Assembly (NCBI RefSeq): GCF_902500215.1
Contig: NZ_CABVOU010000030.1
Location: 1-46,137, forward strand
Direction of reading: 5' to 3'
DNA: 46,137 bases
From: Halomonas lysinitropha
GTDB lineage: Bacteria > Pseudomonadota > Gammaproteobacteria > Pseudomonadales > Halomonadaceae
A program made the position numbers and the translations under genes. The notes beneath the pieces are model-generated. The model ran no database searches and was not told the DNA's origin. It saw only the letters and a program-made list of their open reading frames with translations. Numbering within the stretch: position 1 is the first letter of the stretch; each line of letters begins with the position of its first letter. Positions 34,009 through 42,143 of this stretch are shown here, piece by piece.

Positions 34009-34886
34009 AGATAAAGGCTATTCTCACAACCTTGGTGGAAAGCCCTGAGTATTATTGGGAAGACAACCCACGGCAAATGGAAAAGCTGAGGAAGAGAGTA
34101 GACAAAGCCATTGAGAAGCTTGGATTGACACCGGGTGAGCTGGTCGATGAAGTTATTTTTCTATCTGAGTTAAGGCTTAAGGCGAAGGCAAAAACAATAT
34201 TCTTGTCAAATATTGGTTCTTCAGGATCACACCTTTTCCAAGCATGTATCGCTAGAGCATGGCCAAGCATTCCTCTAGGTGAAATTTATTTACCAAAAAA
34301 GCTTATCCAAGATGTAGAGCCCCTGAGTAAAGATGAGAAAAACCTGGTGTGTGAGGCGTATCTCCTCTTACACGACTACACCTATTCAGAAAGATATAAT
34401 ACCACGGCTTTTCTGATTAATACATTGCACCATCCTAAGCTTTCTAATTTCAGACGGTGGTCTGCAAATTACAGATCTGCCTTGATACTAAGAAACCCTG
34501 TGGATATAGTGGTTTCAAGAACTTTCAGGAAGAATGATTACAAGAGTTACTTAGGGAAAGATGGTTGCTCTGACAAAGAGTACCTTGCTGTAAATGTTGA
34601 AAAGGTTGACAGTTTTTTAAGAAGTGCGAGCGATTTCAATTATAACGTAACAATAAAGTTTGAGGACCTTGTAAAGATCAAGGATGGTGTCATTGATAGT
34701 TTACAGGAGTTGACTGGGTCACCCATTCCAAAAGAAGCTTTACGGCAGTCAGTTGTTTCCGCCATAGGGGATGGGAATGCCACAAATAAGTTTTCAGGGG
34801 AAATTAAAAAAGTGCCAGATGAGCTAATATTTGAGATCCGTTCTCATCTAGATTGGTGTTGTGTAAAGTATGGATATGTCGAATAA
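34005..34886 (+). CDS. Sulfotransferase-like P-loop protein
   Basis: The product is 293 residues. TIFLSNIGSSGSHLFQ (64-79) is in the place of the 5'-phosphosulfate-binding loop. ALILRNPVDIVVSRTF (~160-175) has the Arg and Ser of the 3'-phosphate-binding motif of PAPS sulfotransferases, and FEDLV follows at ~221. This fits a carbohydrate sulfotransferase using PAPS, probably modifying the polymer. It overlaps the lyase gene by 4 bases. AT content and A-ending codons differ sharply from the export genes, suggesting separate origin. Confidence 0.75.
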   Translation: MKIKAILTTLVESPEYYWEDNPRQMEKLRKRVDKAIEKLGLTPGELVDEVIFLSELRLKAKAKTIFLSNIGSSGSHLFQACIARAWPSIPLGEIYLPKKLIQDVEPLSKDEKNLVCEAYLLLHDYTYSERYNTTAFLINTLHHPKLSNFRRWSANYRSALILRNPVDIVVSRTFRKNDYKSYLGKDGCSDKEYLAVNVEKVDSFLRSASDFNYNVTIKFEDLVKIKDGVIDSLQELTGSPIPKEALRQSVVSAIGDGNATNKFSGEIKKVPDELIFEIRSHLDWCCVKYGYVE

Positions 34887-35232
34887 GTTTTAGTTTAGGT
34901 ATCGAGCCTCGAGGATCGGTTTAGTTAGATGTATGCTTTCTGGAGGTTGTGGACTGGAGCTTCATAAAGCACGCGACCTCTGGAGCTTAGCTTGCCAGCG
35001 CTCAAGTTTGATACCAACGGGAATTTTCCCTTTAGTGTATGTAATCGACGATTTTCAAACCAGGAGTCCATGTGTTTGTAGTGACCGGGTCACGCATGAA
35101 TGATGCGATGTTCGGCTGTTTATCAGCTTAGCGCAGAAGCCGGCCAGGAGAAAGCATTGGTGTCGATAGGCTGGCGTATTAAAGGATATAGGATCGTTCA
35201 AATTAATATATTAATGTGACGGGGAATGTTAA
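34887..35232. other. Gene-free gap, possible remnant
   Basis: I find no convincing gene. On the minus strand a 48-codon stretch starting at 35071 reads MDSWFENRRLHTLKGKFP and ends near 34926. It is faintly like the C-terminus of an IS3-type transposase but is too short and diverged to call. A perfect 14-base palindrome ATTAATATATTAAT (35202-35215) lies 18 bases before the next start and may include promoter or operator sequence. The composition is intermediate between the AT-rich and GC-rich blocks, consistent with a recombination junction. Confidence 0.4.
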
Positions 35233-35955
35233 GTGAATTTATATGATGAATTTCTTGCTATAAGTGTGAGGCCGAACGATCCTCGAAAGGTGATCTCGCT
35301 GTGTGAAGAGATAATGGATAAAAATGATTTACCCCTAAATGAATTGGTCTGTGTTTTAGTTGTAAGGATTTATAAGTCTATAGAAGTGAGAGAAGGTTCT
35401 TGCTCTGAGTTATTGGCTGATGAAGTGAGCTATGTGGTATCTGAGCTAGTTTCTAGGCTGAACAGAAATGCAGCGTTAGGGGTAAGGACTGATTGCAATC
35501 ACTTATATATTTCATTGCTAACTGCCAAGTGGCATCTTGACATTTTTCGGCGTGGTTGTCCGCGTTCCACTTTCGATGACTTGATGAAGTTTATCGATAT
35601 TGACCAAAAGAGATCTGTGGCCACATCTCAAAATTTGTCACGTGGTGCCCTCGTGTATAGTTATCGGCTTTTTATTGAGGGTGATTTTTCTAAGTTCGAG
35701 GAACTTTCAGTAAAGTTAAAAAATTATCTTGTGGATTGTTTTGGTAACCTTGGTGCTTTTCCTTATAAAAGTACCTATGTTGGTGATTTTGTCTGGTCAG
35801 TGAAAATGCTTCAGTGTATGTATGCTGGGCTTGAATTTTTGGAAAGTGACGAAGGTAAGCGTAATAAGATATGGTCAGCTGATTATATTTCGGCTATCGC
35901 TCCTAGAGTAAAGTCTGATTCGTTTAAATTGGATATGATCAGGTTCTTTGATTGA
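35233..35955 (+). CDS. Unknown AT-rich protein, mostly helical
   Basis: The product is 240 residues starting at a GTG with GGGGA upstream. It has no signal peptide or membrane helix. The sequence reads as alternating amphipathic helices (KVISLCEEIMDKNDLPLNEL, SRGALVYSYRLFIEGDFSKF), TPR-like in rhythm but without a clear repeat, and FGNLGAFPYKSTYVGDFVW. I do not recognise a family. It precedes the GSCFA gene by 31 bases and shares its AT-rich composition, so it may belong to the same imported unit. Confidence 0.6.
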   Translation: MNLYDEFLAISVRPNDPRKVISLCEEIMDKNDLPLNELVCVLVVRIYKSIEVREGSCSELLADEVSYVVSELVSRLNRNAALGVRTDCNHLYISLLTAKWHLDIFRRGCPRSTFDDLMKFIDIDQKRSVATSQNLSRGALVYSYRLFIEGDFSKFEELSVKLKNYLVDCFGNLGAFPYKSTYVGDFVWSVKMLQCMYAGLEFLESDEGKRNKIWSADYISAIAPRVKSDSFKLDMIRFFD

Positions 35956-35986
35956 TGCTATTTGTTTGTAGTTTTAAGGAGGTTTT

Positions 35987-37033
35987 GTGAATCCCTATAG
36001 AGCTCTGGGAGAGTATAAATTTTGGCGCTCCGCCATCGCAAATAAGAGTATTTTTAATATTGAAAATATTTGGTTGCCTAAGTTCTCTATAAAGCCAAGA
36101 ACCCGAATTTCCACTTACGGATCTTGCTTTGCACAGCATATCGCTCGGCACTTTCGCGAAAGAGGATATAAGTGGGTTAACAGGGAGCCTGCCCCTAAAA
36201 CTCTATCTGATGAATCAAAAAGAAGATTCAGTTATGAAATATTTAGTAGTCGCTCAGGAAATATTTATACCACTTCATATCTTTACCAGCTGCTACGTTA
36301 TGCTTTCCAGTTAGAGACTCCTCCAGAATTGTTATGGGAAAAGGGTGATAGGTTCTATGATCCTCTCCGTCCGTCAATAGAGCCTGATGGGTTTTTAAGT
36401 AAAGAAGAGTTGTTGCGGTCCCGTGAAGTTTTTCTTTCAAGTTTCAGGGAGTCAGTCGTAGATTGTGACGTCTTTGTCTTTACGCTGGGGCTTACGGAGT
36501 CTTGGTTTGATGTGAGTGGTTTCGAGTATCCGATATGTCCAGGTACTGTCGCTGGGGAATTCGATCAAGATAGACATCTTTTCAAGAATCAGGGTTATAA
36601 TTCGGTAAAAAGAAGTCTTGTTGATTCGATTAAGCTAATGCGTGAACACAATCCACGGCTGAAGTTTCTCCTTACCGTGTCACCTGTTCCGCTGACTGCA
36701 ACGATGTCGGGACATCATGTGTTGCCGGCAACGACTTACTCAAAATCAACCCTACGTGCCGTGGCAGGAGATTTGGCGGAGTCAAGACGGTATGTCGACT
36801 ATTTTCCATCGTATGAGCTTATATCATCAGCCCATACTAGAGGTATTTTTTACGATACTAACGCCCGTACGGTTGTTCCCAATGGTGTTAGCTTTGTAAT
36901 GGATAAGTTTTTCGAGTGCCTCGGACCTGTTGACAGGAAAGGGACACATGCTCCGCCCAGAGTCAGTGCCACCGATGATGTTCTCTGTGATGAAGAAATT
37001 CTCGATTCGTTTTCTACTTCGGAGCGCCCATGA
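35987..37033 (+). CDS. GSCFA-domain protein
   Basis: The 348-residue product carries the motif that names the family, TYGSCFAQHIARHF (43-56), and FTLGLTESW near 163. GSCFA proteins are SGNH-like and often found in polysaccharide loci; an acyl-esterase or acyltransferase role is assumed, not proven. The start is a GTG at 35987 behind a perfect AAGGAGG, one of the strongest ribosome sites in the window. The stop overlaps the next start by 4 bases. Confidence 0.87.
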   Translation: MNPYRALGEYKFWRSAIANKSIFNIENIWLPKFSIKPRTRISTYGSCFAQHIARHFRERGYKWVNREPAPKTLSDESKRRFSYEIFSSRSGNIYTTSYLYQLLRYAFQLETPPELLWEKGDRFYDPLRPSIEPDGFLSKEELLRSREVFLSSFRESVVDCDVFVFTLGLTESWFDVSGFEYPICPGTVAGEFDQDRHLFKNQGYNSVKRSLVDSIKLMREHNPRLKFLLTVSPVPLTATMSGHHVLPATTYSKSTLRAVAGDLAESRRYVDYFPSYELISSAHTRGIFYDTNARTVVPNGVSFVMDKFFECLGPVDRKGTHAPPRVSATDDVLCDEEILDSFSTSERP

Positions 37034-37749
37034 AAATATGCTTTATTGGTAATAGTCATGCCGGAGCGATCAGAAGAGGACTTGAGCTCGTCGATGATAG
37101 CTTAAAGGATGGTATTGATATTACATTCTTTGCCTATGGAGGGCGTGGGTTTTCGAGGGTCTATGCTGAAGGGGAAGCATTGGTCACTGATAACAGTTCA
37201 TTAAGAGAAGGGTTGCGCTTTACCTCTGGTGGTTTAGAATCAATTGTGCCAAGCGAGTATGATATCATAGTTATTTATGGCCTTGGGTTTTATTCGTATT
37301 TTCCTTTTGATGCATCTAGATATTCTGATGCTGTTTTACAGAATTCCTGTTTAGACAGTTTTTCTAACTCATTGGCAGGTCATTTGTATAGAGAAGTTTC
37401 AAAAACTTTTCTGACTAATAGTATTAAAAAAATATTAGCTTGTTCTACGCCCTTCCCTGCCAAAAGTGAGAACCATTCAAAAGAAGAAATTGAACGGCAC
37501 TTTGATCGGTCTTCTGAGTGCTACTCGAATGCTTTAAGGCGTATAGGGTGTGATTTTTTTTATCAGCCATTACAGACCTTGTCTGGCGTAGAGTGCACTA
37601 AAGAATCATTTTCAAAAGGCTCCCTGAAGCTCGCGACTGGTGATGAAAACGATGATCTTCCTCATGATATATCTGACAAATCACACATGAATGAAGTTTT
37701 TGGTAAATATTGGATTGAGCACTTTTTAAAGAAGCTTGGCAGTAATTGA
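37030..37749 (+). CDS. SGNH-hydrolase-like protein
   Basis: The product is 239 residues. The N-terminus MKICFIGNSHAGAIRRG is SGNH block I, with the nucleophile position Ser in GNSH. YDIIVIYGLGFYS is near block III, and the DxxH of block V is seen in SDKSHMNEVFG near the end. It is probably a cytoplasmic esterase/acyltransferase-like enzyme acting with the GSCFA protein, to which it is coupled by ATGA. The substrate is unknown. Confidence 0.75.
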   Translation: MKICFIGNSHAGAIRRGLELVDDSLKDGIDITFFAYGGRGFSRVYAEGEALVTDNSSLREGLRFTSGGLESIVPSEYDIIVIYGLGFYSYFPFDASRYSDAVLQNSCLDSFSNSLAGHLYREVSKTFLTNSIKKILACSTPFPAKSENHSKEEIERHFDRSSECYSNALRRIGCDFFYQPLQTLSGVECTKESFSKGSLKLATGDENDDLPHDISDKSHMNEVFGKYWIEHFLKKLGSN

Positions 37750-37796
37750 TGCTTCTGTTTATTGAGAGATAGGGTGTTTGAGACAGTAGTTTACCT

Positions 37797-39410
37797 ATGA
37801 GGAAAATCATGTTTCTAGATTGCACGTTGCGCGACGGCGGTTATTACAACGCCTGGGACTTCTCCTCCGAGCTGATCCACCAGTACCTCGAGGCCATGCA
37901 GGCCGCCGGGGTGGATGTGGTGGAGCTTGGCTTCCGAACGTTGAAGAACCAAGGCTTTCAGGGCCCCTGCGCCTTTACCACTGATGAGTTTATCCGCAGC
38001 CTGACGATACCGGCCGGGCTGACGATTGGCGTGATGGTCAACGGCAACGAGCTGGTGGGGGAGGTGCCGCAGGAGGAGGCGCTGCAGCGGCTGTTCCCCA
38101 ACGCGGCGGCGGACTCGCCCGTGGACCTGGTGCGCATCGCCTGCCACGTTCATGAGTTCGAGAAGGCGCTGCCGGCGGTCACCTGGCTGAAGGAGCGTGG
38201 CTATCAGGTCGGCTTTAACCTGATGCAGGTGGCGGTTCGCACCGAAGCGGAGGTGAAGGCGCTCGCCCGTCAGGCCAAGGCCTACCCGATGGATGTGCTC
38301 TACTTCGCCGACAGCATGGGCAGCATGAACCCGGATCAGGCGGCGCAGATCATCCAGTGGTTCCGCAGCGAGTGGATCGGTGCCATGGGCATCCATACCC
38401 ATGACAACCTGGGCCTGGCGCTCTCCAACACCCTGCGGGCGCTGGATGAGGGGATGACCTGGGGCGATTCCACTGTCACCGGCATGGGCCGTGGGCCAGG
38501 CAATGCCCGCACTGAGGAGCTGGCCATCGAGATCGCCGAGCGCCGCGGCAAGCCTGCCAACCTGGTGCCGCTGATGGTGCTGCTGCGTGAGCACTTCAAG
38601 CCCATGCAGGCCCACTACGGCTGGGGCACCAACCCCTACTACTACCTCGCCGGCAAGTACGGTATCCACCCCACCTATATCCAGGAGATGCTCAGCGACT
38701 CCCGCTACAGCGAGGAAGACGTGCTGGCGGTGATCGAGCACCTGCGGGTGGAGGGCGGCAAGAAGTTCAGCCTCAACACCCTGGATGCGGCGCGCCACTT
38801 CTATCGCGGCGAGCCCAAGGGGCAGTGGTCCCCAAAAGAGCTCTTTGCAGGGCGCGAGGTGCTGCTGCTGGGTACCGGGCCGGGCGTGGCCCGCCACCGC
38901 GGGGCTCTGGAGCGCTATATCCGCGACTACCGGCCGCTGGTGCTGGCCCTTAACACCCAGAGCGCCATCGAGGCCGAGCTGATCGACCTGCGCGTGGCCT
39001 GCCACCCGGTACGCCTGCTGGCGGACTGTGAGGCGTATACCAAGCTGCCCCAGCCGCTGATCACCCCCTACTCCATGCTGCCGGGGGATGTGCGCGACTC
39101 CCTGGCGAACAAGGAGGTGCTGGATTTCGGCCTGAATGTCCAGGCGGAGTGCTTTGCGTTTGCCGAGACACACTGTACGGCGCCAACGTCACTCGTGATG
39201 GCCTACGCCTTTGCCATTGCCGCCAGCGGTGGGGCGCGTACGCTTTATCTGGCCGGCTTCGATGGCTATCCGGCAGAGGATCCGCGCAATGCGGAAATGA
39301 ACCGCGTGGTGCAGCAGTTTCAGGAGGCCAACGACACGCTCCCTCTCATTGCCATCACACCATCGCGTTACGATGTCATCAAGCAGAGTGTGTACGGGAT
39401 GAACTCATGA
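37797..39410 (+). CDS. DRE-TIM aldolase fused to a C-terminal Rossmann-like domain
   Basis: The product is 537 residues. Residues 1-~330 are a DRE-TIM metallolyase (HMGL-like): FLDCTLRDGGYYN supplies the Asp/Arg pair, VELGFRTL follows, and the metal-binding His200-x-His202 is in GIHTHDNLG. This superfamily makes or breaks carbon-carbon bonds next to a 2-keto acid. Residues ~345-537 start EVLLLGTGPGVARHRGALE and end with YLAGFDGYPAED, a Rossmann-like fold reminiscent of DUF115/MptE-like proteins. It is translationally coupled to a cytidylyltransferase and, through it, to a HAD phosphatase. An ATG at 37809 has the better ribosome site, but 37797 keeps the first beta strand. GC-rich, unlike the genes on both sides. 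Confidence 0.85.
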   Translation: MRKIMFLDCTLRDGGYYNAWDFSSELIHQYLEAMQAAGVDVVELGFRTLKNQGFQGPCAFTTDEFIRSLTIPAGLTIGVMVNGNELVGEVPQEEALQRLFPNAAADSPVDLVRIACHVHEFEKALPAVTWLKERGYQVGFNLMQVAVRTEAEVKALARQAKAYPMDVLYFADSMGSMNPDQAAQIIQWFRSEWIGAMGIHTHDNLGLALSNTLRALDEGMTWGDSTVTGMGRGPGNARTEELAIEIAERRGKPANLVPLMVLLREHFKPMQAHYGWGTNPYYYLAGKYGIHPTYIQEMLSDSRYSEEDVLAVIEHLRVEGGKKFSLNTLDAARHFYRGEPKGQWSPKELFAGREVLLLGTGPGVARHRGALERYIRDYRPLVLALNTQSAIEAELIDLRVACHPVRLLADCEAYTKLPQPLITPYSMLPGDVRDSLANKEVLDFGLNVQAECFAFAETHCTAPTSLVMAYAFAIAASGGARTLYLAGFDGYPAEDPRNAEMNRVVQQFQEANDTLPLIAITPSRYDVIKQSVYGMNS

Positions 39411-40099
39411 CAGATAAGGTGACCTGCTTTCTGCCCTGTCGTGCCGGCAGCCAGCGCGTAGTGAGAAAAAATATCAAGCCATTCGCAGGTTATGAGTTTG
39501 GGTTGATTCAGGTAAAGCTCCGCCAGTTATTGGCTGCTGAGCTGATTGATGAAGTTGTTCTGACGACCAACGATGCGGACATCTTGGCGTTTGCCGAGTC
39601 GTTGCAAGAGCCTAGGCTGCGTTTACATAGAAGGGTTGAAGAGTTGTCGTCGGGCGCCACTAGCACGGACCAATTGGTAGCTCATGCGTTCGACCTAATC
39701 CCTGAAGGTCATATTCTTTGGACGCACGTGACATCTCCCTTTATTACAGGGAAGCACTATGACCAAGTGATCCGTGTTTATTTTGATCAGTTGCATCGAG
39801 GCTATGATTCGTTGATGACCACCACGGCTATTCATGGGTTTCTTTGGCAGGATCAGAACCCCATGAATTATGACCGCGAGATAGAAAAATGGCCACGTAC
39901 TCAAACGATGAAGCCTGTCCATGAGGTTAATAGCGGTGCCTTCCTGGCCCCAGCCGACCTCTATCGTGATTTGGATGATCGCATTGGCCGGCGACCCTAT
40001 CTTTACGAATTGGACAAATTCACCAGTTTCGATATCGATTGGTTCGAAGATTTTGTTGTCGCAGAGTGCTTAGTAGAAAAAGGCTTGGTTACGATATGA
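39407..40099 (+). CDS. CMP-sugar synthetase-like cytidylyltransferase (NeuA/KdsB type)
   Basis: The product is 230 residues. FLPCRAGSQRVVRKNIKPF (8-26) is the CTP-binding loop of CMP-Neu5Ac/CMP-Kdo synthetases, LTTNDADILAFA (~54-65) matches the TSTDD-like region, and ILWTHVTSPFIT is the metal and base pocket. The end (KFTSFDIDWFEDFVVAECL) matches the conserved IDTEEDF-like segment. The family joins CMP to a 2-keto acid sugar. Here the keto acid should come from the aldolase/phosphatase pair rather than from NeuB. ATGA overlaps on both sides. Confidence 0.85.
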   Translation: MTDKVTCFLPCRAGSQRVVRKNIKPFAGYEFGLIQVKLRQLLAAELIDEVVLTTNDADILAFAESLQEPRLRLHRRVEELSSGATSTDQLVAHAFDLIPEGHILWTHVTSPFITGKHYDQVIRVYFDQLHRGYDSLMTTTAIHGFLWQDQNPMNYDREIEKWPRTQTMKPVHEVNSGAFLAPADLYRDLDDRIGRRPYLYELDKFTSFDIDWFEDFVVAECLVEKGLVTI

Positions 40100-40764
40100 G
40101 TCAGCAGATTTCAGTATCCGACTACACCACCCTAGTCTTCGACTGCGATGGTGTCGTGCTGGACTCCAACCAGGTTAAGACCGAGGCTTTCTACCAGGCC
40201 ACCTTGTCCTACGGCGAGGCGGCCGCCCAGGCCATGGTCAACTACCATGTCGCCCACGGCGGGATATCACGCTACAAGAAGTTTGCCCACTTCCTGGAGC
40301 AGATCGCACCGCTTCATGCCGAGCAGCAGGGCCCCGATCTGGAGGCGCTGCTGCAGGCCTATGCCGGTCATGTGCTCAAGGGCCTCTTGAGCTGCGAGAT
40401 GGCCCCGGGGCTGGAAGCGCTACGCCAGCAGACCCCCAACGCCCGCTGGCTGATCGTTTCCGGTGGCGACCAGGCCGAGCTGCGCGATGTCTTTGCCCAG
40501 CGCGGCATCGCCGGGTGGTTTGACGGTGGTATCTTCGGCAGCCCCGACACCAAGGACGAGATCCTGGCCCGTGAGCTGGCCTCCGGAACCATCCGGCAGC
40601 CGGCGCTGTTCCTGGGTGACAGCAAGTACGACCACCAGGCGGCCAGTGCCGCCGGGCTGGACTTCGTGTTTCTGAGCGGCTGGAGCGAGGTTGAAAGGTG
40701 GAAAGTTTGGTCTGATAGAAATAGAATAATATCTATCCCTTCTCTTGCCAACATCTCTGCATAG
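40096..40764 (+). CDS. HAD-superfamily phosphatase
   Basis: The 222-residue product is a HAD subfamily I hydrolase with a helical cap. Motif I FDCDGVVLDSN contains the nucleophile Asp (~16) and the acid/base Asp two positions later. Motif II is LIVSGGDQ, motif III Lys is in GSPDTKDEIL, and motif IV is FLGDSKYD. It resembles the phosphatases that dephosphorylate 2-keto acid phosphates before CMP activation (KdsC or NeuB-pathway analogues), but the substrate is not readable. It is the third coupled gene of the aldolase cassette. Composition drops to AT-rich in the last ~60 bases, marking the cassette edge. Confidence 0.85.
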   Translation: MSQQISVSDYTTLVFDCDGVVLDSNQVKTEAFYQATLSYGEAAAQAMVNYHVAHGGISRYKKFAHFLEQIAPLHAEQQGPDLEALLQAYAGHVLKGLLSCEMAPGLEALRQQTPNARWLIVSGGDQAELRDVFAQRGIAGWFDGGIFGSPDTKDEILARELASGTIRQPALFLGDSKYDHQAASAAGLDFVFLSGWSEVERWKVWSDRNRIISIPSLANISA

Positions 40765-40958
40765 TTTTTAGTTTTTATGCAATTGTTTAAGGTTTCTCTT
40801 TTTGAAGGCGAGTCTTTAGTTTCTTTATTCACGTTGACATTGAGTTATGAGCTTCATTGTTTTGTGTGATTTTTAGAGCTTGAAATTTTTGCATGTACTC
40901 TTTGGCGAGTAATTGTAGATGAATATTTTAATACTTGGTGAGAGTAATAGTGTGATAA

Positions 40959-40967
40959 GGGGGGGGG
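40959..40967 (+). repeat. G9 homopolymer tract near 5' end of SGNH gene
   Basis: Nine consecutive G lie 40 bases into the gene in an AT-rich context, at the exact point where two halves of one SGNH domain change reading frame. G8 or G11 would be in frame, while G9 and G10 are not. Confidence 0.9.
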
Positions 40968-41719
40968 TGGGTCTGTGGTTTTAGCTCAAAACAAAGTTGC
41001 GGGTGGAGATTTAATAAAAGAGCCATAGGTGGATCAGGAATCCTTAATATCATTTATCAACTGTGTGACTTGGGAGATGATGTGTATGGCTATGATGCCG
41101 TTATACTAGATCATTCACTAAATGACCTGGTTTTCTATAGCGAAAGAGTTGGTCAATATAAAAATATATTAGCAAGGCTTTATGATTTTATTTTCAGTCT
41201 AAATATTCCATGTCTAGTTATTGGCTTTCAGCCAATGAGCTTATTTCTTTCTGGAGGTGATAATAATATTATTGAGTTGATTAGAAGTGAGGCCTTGTCA
41301 AGAGGTTTTTATTTTTTTGATTTCAACTCTGAAATGCTGAAGTTGTTGAGTGGGGGTGTAGATTGTTATAAGAAATTTTTTATGGATGATACACATCCAA
41401 AGCGTGAGGTCGCTTTCGAAGTTGGTGGCATGATTGCTGATGAGCTGTTTTTTATTATGGATCATACACCTTTTGAGTGCACGGGAGTCCGTGAAAGATA
41501 TAGAAATTCATCTCGCCAAGCTTTCCCATTTTATTTTGTCGGCAATGATGATGTTGAAAATGGCTTCGAGGGTTTTAAAGTAGAAAGTTCGATCGTCTCT
41601 GTTTCTGGATTCAAAGTCGAGCGTGAGTGGTTGGAGGTTAAAGCAGCCAGTGCGGGTGTTTTGATCGGTATTTTTCTGGATTCACGTAACTCCTATGGTT
41701 TTATCGAATTTTCTTCTGA

Positions 41720-41730
41720 GGGGGGGGGGG
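41720..41730 (+). repeat. G11 homopolymer tract in SGNH gene
   Basis: Eleven consecutive G interrupt an AT-rich coding region two thirds into the SGNH gene. Present length keeps the frame to the stop at 41969. A change of one base would truncate the C-terminal ~80 residues. Confidence 0.9.
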
Positions 41731-42143
41731 TCGTAAAGAATCTTGTATTCAAAGGGGCTGTTTTTCGCTCTGACAATTCAAAGCCCCTCGTTTGGTTTAG
41801 GCCAATTAATACATCTTTGGAAGTTAGGGGAAGCTTTGTGGTGAGGTGTAGGGAATCCGGCTGTTTATCTAGCGGCTATGAAGAAACTCCTGCAACTATT
41901 GGTAATTTAAAGAAAGTTTCACTTTTCAGGCCGCAGGTTTCAGTGGTGGGGTTTTTGGTGATGTGTTAATTTTTTCCCAAGATTTTTTTAGTTCTTATGT
42001 TGCCTGAGTGTTAAAGATTTAGTTTGTCAAGAGGTGTTGTTTTCAATTTCCGGATTGGTGAGTGATTATGACGATTTTTATAGTGTCTATCTATGTCTTC
42101 CTCTGCCAATTTGGTTTTATGGAAAGTAAAGTATGGTGTCTAT

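Larger units (their letters stand above)
40919..41969 (+). pseudogene. SGNH hydrolase gene with two poly-G tracts (phase-variable, currently out of frame)
   Basis: An ATG at 40919 opens MNILILGESNSVIRGG (block I GESNS) and then meets a G9 tract (40959-40967). In the present register it stops at TAG 40982-40984. One base later in register, translation continues GWVCGFSSKQ, IGGSGILNIIYQL, then VILDHSLNDLVFY (block III) and FMDDTHPKRE (block V catalytic Asp/His). A beta-rich C-terminal half runs to 41969. Losing one G (G8) joins both parts into exactly 349 codons. A second tract, G11 at 41720-41730, encodes Glu-Gly-Gly-Gly-Val and is in frame. The downstream part could also start at a TTG (41070), but would lack the nucleophile. 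Confidence 0.85.

Noticed and set aside
34926..35071. Possible IS3-type transposase remnant on the minus strand
   Set aside because: Only a faint resemblance (SWFENRRLHTL) over a few residues, with no inverted repeats or target duplication nearby, so it is not annotated as an insertion sequence.
35100..35218. 39-codon plus-strand ORF (MMRCSAVYQLSAE...)
   Set aside because: No ribosome site, no recognisable feature and atypical composition, so probably chance.
37815..39173. Minus-strand ORF (452 codons) opposite the aldolase gene
   Set aside because: Antisense shadow of a GC-rich gene with strong DRE-TIM motifs on the plus strand.
41070..41969. Independent CDS from the TTG at 41070
   Set aside because: It would lack SGNH block I, and the upstream sequence clearly encodes the missing part one base out of register across a G9 tract.
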